This document shows positions 59,406 through 64,000 of a DNA stretch of 64,000 bases, one piece after another. The stretch's first letter is position 1. Every line of letters starts with the position of its first letter. Origin of the DNA: a bacterium (GTDB lineage Bacteria; Actinomycetota; Acidimicrobiia; Spongiisociales; Spongiisociaceae). A program made the position numbers and the translations under genes. The DNA lies in assembly GCA_028821265.1 (NCBI GenBank), contig JAPPGU010000085.1:1-64000 (forward strand), read 5' to 3'. The notes beneath the pieces are model-generated. The model had not been told where the DNA came from and ran no database searches. It worked only from the letters and a program-made list of their open reading frames with translations.

Positions 59406-60329
59406 TCAGGACTCGCGCCGGCTGGTCAACCAGGCGCCCGACAGCACCACCGCCGTTCCGATCCACTGGATCGGGAGCACGATCTCGGAGCGGAAAACCG
59501 TGCCGAGCAGGATGGCGACGATCGGTATGAAGTAGATCGCCACGCCCCCACGGGTCGGACCCACCCGCCCGGCGAACAGCACCATGAGCAGGAAACCCAC
59601 CCCGGTGTTCACGACTCCCAGCACCGTGACCGCCACCACCGGCCCCGTCTCCCAGGCTGAGTCCCCCAAGCCGGCGATGGCGAAGGGAGCGACCACGACC
59701 GACGATATACCCATGGCACGCGACATCAGCGCCGCAGCCCCGTACCGCTGCTGCAGGGGCACCGCCTGGGTGAGTCCCAGTCCGTAGAAGGCCGCAGCCA
59801 CCACGGCCAACCAGACTCCCCACGCGGCCGCCGGCGATTCCGACGCGGCGGGAAGCCCGAGGCTGATCGCCCCCACCAGCCCGAGCAGGAGTCCCGACAC
59901 CTGGCGCATGCCGGGTAGCGTCCGCAGGAACACCATGGCGATGGAAGCGGCGAAGATCGGGATGAGGGAATTGATCATTCCCGCCAGGGCGGAGTCGATG
60001 TGCTGCTGCGAGATCGGACTGAGCAGGAACGGAAAGCTGGTCCACACCAGCGCGAGAGCCGTGATCCTCGGCCAATCCGCCCGGTCGACGGGGCGGCGGG
60101 CGGCAGGGAGGCAGGTCATCACCAGGAAGCCCAGGGTCAACCTGACCCAGGTGACCACTGCCGGCGCCAGGGAGTCGAGCCCGATCTCGATGAGCAGGTA
60201 TGACGATCCCCAGATGAGGGCCACACCGGTGAGCAGAGCCCACTCGACCGGTCCGAAGGCGCCGGGCTGCGATCCCCGCGCCGTGGAGAAGATGGGAGGC
60301 CGGCCCGATCGGCCGGGAGAGGAGGGCAT
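59406..60329 (-). CDS. EamA-family transporter, tandem copy B
   Basis: Transporter of 307 residues, paralogous to the previous entry over its whole length and of equal size. Identical or nearly identical stretches include GPVEWALLTGVALIWGSSYL, QQHIDSALAGM, VPLQQRYGA and RVGPTRGGVAIYF, while other helices have diverged. The region coding for the first helix is much more alike at the DNA level than the rest. It is first in the pair and divergent from the YeiH-type gene. Confidence 0.9.
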   Translation of the reverse strand: MPSSPGRSGRPPIFSTARGSQPGAFGPVEWALLTGVALIWGSSYLLIEIGLDSLAPAVVTWVRLTLGFLVMTCLPAARRPVDRADWPRITALALVWTSFPFLLSPISQQHIDSALAGMINSLIPIFAASIAMVFLRTLPGMRQVSGLLLGLVGAISLGLPAASESPAAAWGVWLAVVAAAFYGLGLTQAVPLQQRYGAAALMSRAMGISSVVVAPFAIAGLGDSAWETGPVVAVTVLGVVNTGVGFLLMVLFAGRVGPTRGGVAIYFIPIVAILLGTVFRSEIVLPIQWIGTAVVLSGAWLTSRRES

Positions 60330-60359
60330 CGAGGAGCGAGGGTAGCCTTGCTTTCCGGC

Positions 60360-60374
60360 GCCGCCTGCGGCGGC
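60360..60374. promoter_or_regulatory. Hairpin in the YeiH-type gene leader
   Basis: GCCGCC (60360-60365) and GGCGGC (60369-60374) are perfect arms with a three-base loop, 26 bases before the plus-strand ATG and 30 bases from the divergent EamA start. Confidence 0.3.
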
Positions 60375-60400
60375 CGCGTGCAGTTAGGAGGCAACGCCCG

Positions 60401-61678
60401 ATGACCGATTCCCGGGACGGCTCGGCCGGGCTCGCTTCGGAGGATTGGGTGTCGGTCTGGCAGGGCTGGGTTCTCATACTCCTGGTCCTGGTGGGGGTCA
60501 GACCGGCCATCCCGGACTTCTCATGGAACGCCGGGCGGATAGCGGGTGCCTTCTCGTGGGGCGACATAGCCGCCGCCGTGCTGACCGGGCTCCTGCTGCT
60601 GGCGGTATCGGCCGCAGGGATCCGCGTGATGGGAAAGAGCACGCGGGAGTATCTGATCGGCTTCCCGGCCGTGTTCGTCCTCGCCTGGGCAGCCCGGCTG
60701 GTGGCCGGGAACGGCGCTCTGAAGCAATGGGGCATCAGCTACGTGATCGTGGCGCTGGCCGCCGGTCTGGTCATCTCCAACCTGGGGACCGTCCCGGCCT
60801 GGATGCGCGAGGCAATCCGCACCGAGTACTACATCAAGACGGGACTGGTGATCCTCGGGACCAGCATCGTCTTCGGAGAGATACTCCAGGCCGGCCTGCT
60901 CGGCGTGGCCCAGGCCCTGCTCGTAGTCGTGGTGGTGTGGTACCTCTGTTACCGCATCGCGAGGCGCCTTCGGGTGGACGACGAGTTCTCGACCATGCTG
61001 GCTTCGGCGGTTTCGATCTGCGGGGTGTCGGCGGCCATCGCCACGTGCGGCGCCATCGCCGGAGACCGGAAGAAGCTCTCCTACGTAACTTCGCTGGTCC
61101 TCATCGTGGCGGTGCCGATGACGGTTCTCATGCCCTGGGTCGTGGAGCTTCTCGGCATCCCCGCCATCGTGGGAGGCGCCTGGCTGGGCGGGACCATCGA
61201 CACATCGGGAGCGGTTGTCGCGGCCGGCGAGATACTCGGGGACTCAGCTCTGAACGCCGCTGTGATCGTCAAGTTCTCCCAGAACGCCCTGCTGGGCGTG
61301 GCAGCCTTCGCCATCTCGCTCTGGTGGGCATTCCGGGGCAGTGAGGAGAGTGGTACGAGACCGACGGCCCGGGTGATCTGGGATCGGTTCCCCAAGTTCG
61401 TACTGGGATTCATCACCGCGTCGCTGCTGTTCTCGTTCGTCCTCGGCGCCGATCTGGTGGACTCGACCGGCGCGCTCATGAAAGAGATACGCACCTGGTG
61501 GTTCGCGCTCGCCTTCCTGTGCATCGGTCTCGAGACCCGCTTCCGCGACCTGGTGTCGATGGACCAGGGCCGCCCGGCCGCCGCCTTCCTGCTCGGACAG
61601 GGCGCCAACATCATCTGGACGCTGCTGGTGGCCACCATCCTGTTCGGGGGAGCGATCTTCGCCGTTCCCGACCTCTGA
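60401..61678 (+). CDS. YeiH-family putative sulfate/anion exporter
   Basis: Membrane protein of 425 residues with about eleven helices. NWGISYVIVALAAGLVISN-type text appears as QWGISYVIVALAAGLVISNL, and DDEFSTMLASAVSICGVSAA with IATCGAIAGDRKK is the conserved core of UPF0324/YeiH, as is GGTIDTSGAVVAAGEILGD. The family is annotated as putative sulfate exporters, mostly by inference. A LysR regulator follows on the same strand, as with yeiH/yeiE in enterobacteria. ATG preceded by AGGAGG. Confidence 0.9.
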   Translation: MTDSRDGSAGLASEDWVSVWQGWVLILLVLVGVRPAIPDFSWNAGRIAGAFSWGDIAAAVLTGLLLLAVSAAGIRVMGKSTREYLIGFPAVFVLAWAARLVAGNGALKQWGISYVIVALAAGLVISNLGTVPAWMREAIRTEYYIKTGLVILGTSIVFGEILQAGLLGVAQALLVVVVVWYLCYRIARRLRVDDEFSTMLASAVSICGVSAAIATCGAIAGDRKKLSYVTSLVLIVAVPMTVLMPWVVELLGIPAIVGGAWLGGTIDTSGAVVAAGEILGDSALNAAVIVKFSQNALLGVAAFAISLWWAFRGSEESGTRPTARVIWDRFPKFVLGFITASLLFSFVLGADLVDSTGALMKEIRTWWFALAFLCIGLETRFRDLVSMDQGRPAAAFLLGQGANIIWTLLVATILFGGAIFAVPDL

Positions 61679-61765
61679 ACGGAGTGACGGGAGGGGAATC
61701 CGATCTCTCGACCGCCAAGGTAGGCCTCCGGGCGCCGATTGCATCCACGCCGGGGTTCGGCCAGC

Positions 61766-62683
61766 ATGGACGGTATGGCAGAGTTCCGTCACTTCCGTGC
61801 CTTCGTGGAGATCGCCGCCAGGGGTAGCTTCACGGCCGGCGCCGACGCGCTGCGCCTCACCCAGTCCACCATCAGCGAACAGATCGCCGCCCTCGAGAAG
61901 GAACTCGGCACGCGCCTGTTCGAGCGGGGCCGCCACGGCGCCCATCTGACGGATTCCGGCCGGCGCCTGCTCGAACCCGCCCAGCGGCTCCTCAGGATGG
62001 CCGCAGACATCGAGCGGCAGGCCCCGATGGGCGAGGAGGGAGGACCCGTCCTGCGGGTCGGCGCCACGATGGGACCCCTGTTCGTACACCTACCCGAGGT
62101 GGTGCACTCGCTCCAGCAGGAGGAAGCCGGACTGACGGTTCTGCTCCGGGACATTCCGACCGCCGAGGCCCTCCTCCAGATCGGACTCGGGGAACTCGAC
62201 CTGGGCATACTGAGCGTCCTCGACCGGTCCTTCCACAGCGCTCTCGGGACCGGTATCGAGTCCGTGGTCCTCGCCGAGGAAGACTGGGTGATACTCGCTC
62301 CGACCGACCACGAACTGGCCGGGCACAGTGCTGTGCCGCTGGATCGGATCCGCAACGAGCCCCTGATCCTGTTCCCCAGGCCGTACGCCCTCCGGACGGT
62401 CATCGACGAGGCCTTCGCCCGAGCCGGGATCAGCGTCGAACCCACCATCGAGACCGGCTGGCTCGCTACCGCCGTCCGCTGCGTGGAACTGGGCCTGGGG
62501 ATCAGCCTCGTCCCGAGAGCCGTGACGATGGCGCAGGAAGCCGGTATCGCGGTGCTCGACATCGACGAGCCGGTGATACCGAGGCGGGTACTGATCGCCC
62601 TCTACCGCTCCGACTCGGTCCGTGCCGACCTGATCGAACGGTTCCTTGCCCTGCTGCAACGCCACCCACCGTTCGGTAGTTAG
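61766..62683 (+). CDS. LysR-family transcriptional regulator
   Basis: A 305-residue LysR regulator. The winged helix-turn-helix spans ARGSFTAGADALRLTQSTIS and EQIAALEKELGTRLFERG, and the ligand-binding domain follows with GATMGPLFVHLPEVV and LGISLVPRAVT. The ATG at 61766 is chosen over a TTG at 61739. Position after the YeiH-type gene suggests that it controls that gene; the effector could be an anion or sulfur compound. A perfect hairpin follows its stop. Confidence 0.92.
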   Translation: MDGMAEFRHFRAFVEIAARGSFTAGADALRLTQSTISEQIAALEKELGTRLFERGRHGAHLTDSGRRLLEPAQRLLRMAADIERQAPMGEEGGPVLRVGATMGPLFVHLPEVVHSLQQEEAGLTVLLRDIPTAEALLQIGLGELDLGILSVLDRSFHSALGTGIESVVLAEEDWVILAPTDHELAGHSAVPLDRIRNEPLILFPRPYALRTVIDEAFARAGISVEPTIETGWLATAVRCVELGLGISLVPRAVTMAQEAGIAVLDIDEPVIPRRVLIALYRSDSVRADLIERFLALLQRHPPFGS

Positions 62684-62733
62684 CGGTTTGTGAACAGGTC
62701 AGGGCCGATCAGCTAGGCCGCTGTCACAGGCCG

Positions 62734-62757
62734 GGGCACCCGTGATAGCCGGTGCCC
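62734..62757. terminator. Hairpin between convergent lysR and small-protein genes
   Basis: GGGCACC (62734-62740) and GGTGCCC (62751-62757) are perfect 7-bp arms around a ten-base loop, located between two convergent genes. It is a good bidirectional terminator candidate; no T-tract is present. Confidence 0.5.
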
Positions 62758-62761
62758 TCGA

Positions 62762-63061
62762 TCACGTCGTATGCGACATCGAATACGGGCGGATCAGCCC
62801 ACACTGCGCAAACGACAGGATCCGAGGATGGCGCCGTAGTCCCACCCCCGGAACCTGCCAGGAAGCTGCGGCCGGCTCATCAGCCGTGAGCGGGCCAACC
62901 CACAGAGCAGTGTCACCCTCTTCGAGACCGTCCACCGACGATGCCCACAGGACCACCGACGAACCGTCCGGCTGCAGCGTGTAGGTGACCCCTCGGGGGT
63001 GACCGTCGAAGAAGCTGGGGAGTTCCCCACCGACCGACGGGCCGACTACGCCGGCCCGCAT
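62762..63061 (-). CDS. Hypothetical protein, perhaps the body of a split exported protein
   Basis: A 99-residue ORF from the ATG at 63059-63061. GELPSFFDGHPRGVTYTLQP and GSSVVLWASSVDGLEEGDTA look like an extracytoplasmic beta-rich domain, but the ORF has no signal peptide. The ORF just upstream (63064-63162) encodes a signal-like peptide in another frame and stops two bases before this start. Past a GGGGG run the last 25 residues look unlike the rest, and another frame offers GWDYGAILGSCRLRSVG. A frameshifted single protein is therefore possible. No family recognised. Confidence 0.5.
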   Translation of the reverse strand: MRAGVVGPSVGGELPSFFDGHPRGVTYTLQPDGSSVVLWASSVDGLEEGDTALWVGPLTADEPAAASWQVPGVGLRRHPRILSFAQCGLIRPYSMSHTT

Positions 63062-63063
63062 GA

Positions 63064-63162
63064 TCACTCGCTCCGTTCGCGCCGGCTGCTGGCCGCGACC
63101 GCCACCGCACTGCCAACCAACGCAGCGACCAAGGTCGCCGTCAGGATCTTCTTGCGTGTCAT
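63064..63162 (-). CDS. 32-residue signal-like peptide
   Basis: An ORF with a strong ribosome site (AAGGAGGT at 63168-63175) starts at the ATG at 63160-63162. It encodes MTRKKILTATLVAALVGSAV, then AVAASSRRERSE: a short basic start, one hydrophobic stretch and an AxA-type cleavage site. Alone it would be only a signal peptide. It may be a leader gene or the N-terminus of the downstream protein, cut off by a frameshift. The strong start argues that it is translated. Confidence 0.55.
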   Translation of the reverse strand: MTRKKILTATLVAALVGSAVAVAASSRRERSE

Positions 63163-63196
63163 CGGAACCTCCTTTCCATCGGTTACCACGATATAG

Positions 63197-63202
63197 AGTA
63201 TA
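63197..63202 (-). promoter_or_regulatory. -10 box candidate for the signal-like ORF
   Basis: On the minus strand TATACT lies 35 bases upstream of the strong AAGGAGGT-linked start. This is an unusually A/T-rich patch in this genome. No convincing -35 box was found. Confidence 0.35.
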
Positions 63203-63264
63203 GGCTAATCGGATGGATAGGTGATGGCTTGTTGGAGAGTTTCTGGTTGTCGGCGCGGAAATGT

Positions 63265-64000
63265 TTAACGGAACAGCTTGTATGTGCCGGCCAGGTACTC
63301 GGCGTACTTCAGAGGCATCACCAGCGGATCCAGTACCGCCAAGGCAGGGACCTGATCGGCTACCCGGCCGAGCATCCCGGACCACAGGGAGCAGGCGAAG
63401 AACACCGAGGCCGCCCCATCCTCCGCCACCGCTCGCCTGGCCTGCTCGACTCCGTCCTCGACGAGCGCCCGCTCCATCTCCGCCATGACGATATCGAACA
63501 GCTTCCCGACGTCGGTGGAGAACAGCCTCTCGGCGGTCTCGGGATCCGGGTGGGAGAAGTCCGCCATCCGGACGTTCACCGCGCCGGGGGCGAAACCGTG
63601 GGCAACGGCCCGCGGCGCCCAGGTGTCGATCTTGTACCCGCTGGCGATGATGGTCAACGGCCCCATCGCCGGAGCGGTGTGGGATAGCGCCTCGAACGGC
63701 CCGGTGACCGGGATGCCGACCAGACGCTTGGCCTCCCGGACCAGCGGATCGGAGGTGCACGCCGTGGCGACCACGTCGAACCCGTCCCTCTCGGCTGCAA
63801 CCACGGCCTGGAAGAACTCGTCCCGCCACACGTCGGTCTCCGGGACGAACGGCGTCTCGGGCAGACCGGGCAGGTGGCGCACCCCGATCTCGGTACCAGG
63901 ACCCGCAGCAGGCCCGAGAACCTCGAGCGTCCACTGGTTGTACATGTCCGTGCCCATCGGATGGATGAACAAGATTCGGGCCGGCAGGGTCGCCTCCCCT
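63265..64000 (-). CDS. Aspartate/glutamate racemase-family protein, 5' end at window edge
   Basis: A protein of at least 235 residues of the Asp/Glu/hydantoin racemase superfamily. The two catalytic cysteines are in ATACTSDPLV and FFACSLWSGM. FIHPMGTDMYNQWTLEVLG at the N-terminus is consistent with a family start. The frame remains open to the window end (PARILFIHPMG), where no ATG is seen; a TTG at 63970-63972 or a CTG at 63985-63987 after GGAGG are possible starts, or it begins outside. The amino acid or hydantoin substrate cannot be told. Confidence 0.8.
   Translation of the reverse strand, partial: GEATLPARILFIHPMGTDMYNQWTLEVLGPAAGPGTEIGVRHLPGLPETPFVPETDVWRDEFFQAVVAAERDGFDVVATACTSDPLVREAKRLVGIPVTGPFEALSHTAPAMGPLTIIASGYKIDTWAPRAVAHGFAPGAVNVRMADFSHPDPETAERLFSTDVGKLFDIVMAEMERALVEDGVEQARRAVAEDGAASVFFACSLWSGMLGRVADQVPALAVLDPLVMPLKYAEYLAGTYKLFR

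Noticed and set aside
1-64000. tRNA, rRNA, CRISPR arrays, insertion sequences, attachment sites or origin
   Set aside because: None was seen on reading both strands; intergenic spaces are short and no transposase, integrase or regularly spaced repeats were found. A tRNAscan and ISfinder search would settle it.

Overview
The window is about 64 kb of uniformly GC-rich, densely coding chromosomal DNA with no transposase, integrase, phage, rRNA, tRNA or CRISPR that I can see. The lineage looks actinobacterial: there is a mycothiol S-conjugate amidase-like deacetylase (28948-29793) and a mycothione reductase (34113-35474), the homodimeric AceE-type pyruvate dehydrogenase, many GTG/TTG starts, many ATGA/GTGA overlaps and several apparently leaderless genes. 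An uncultured Acidimicrobiia-like actinobacterium is my best guess, which is inference from gene content and GC, not from a marker gene.

Layout. 1-7.7 kb: the start of sufB, dinB, and gltBD, whose leader holds three consecutive hairpins. 7.9-18.4 kb: a short NAD-binding protein, a 0.26-kb structured element, a PLP enzyme, a two-subunit aconitase X, a secreted trypsin-like protein, an MFS carrier, a 103-bp element closed by a 17-bp stem, a 2-hydroxyacid dehydrogenase/SDR pair, a DoxX protein, an orphan cytosine-N4 type DNA methyltransferase and an EamA carrier. 18.4-23.1 kb: arfB and menA start divergently 19 bp apart; carbonic anhydrase and SulP form a probable bicarbonate operon; a Phd-VapC module overlaps an orphan MazE-like antitoxin tail to tail. 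23.1-32.6 kb: a hydrolase, aceE, a second class-V PLP enzyme, EamA, Mca, small membrane proteins, a seven-repeat propeller lipoprotein and moaA. 32.7-37.1 kb: three TadE/TadG-like genes, then mycothione reductase and soluble transhydrogenase. 37.3-40.6 kb: a DrrAB-type ABC exporter, ferritin and a stand-alone B3/B4 protein.

40.7-48.8 kb (minus strand) is the most coherent pathway in the window: zinc dehydrogenase, FGGY kinase, class I aldolase, BMP-family lipoprotein, dual ATPase and two permeases. It reads as uptake of a polyol or sugar-like compound followed by oxidation, phosphorylation and aldol cleavage; the substrate is unknown. 49.1-53.1 kb: an EamA carrier preceded by a nested, pseudoknot-capable leader, an acyl-CoA synthetase and another EamA-like carrier. 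53.1-56.6 kb: a PspC/LiaF-like protein divergent from a PspC-containing sensor kinase and its LuxR-type regulator, probably an envelope-stress circuit. 56.7-64 kb: a hydrolase, a nitroreductase, two tandem EamA paralogues, a YeiH-type carrier with a LysR regulator, a possibly split small exported protein and a racemase running off the end.

The main unexplained signals are in the DNA between genes: the leader at 50041-50140, the element at 14059-14161, the three-hairpin gltBD leader at 7727-7791 and the element at 8403-8664. All were found by eye, so folding and covariation tests are needed to rank them.
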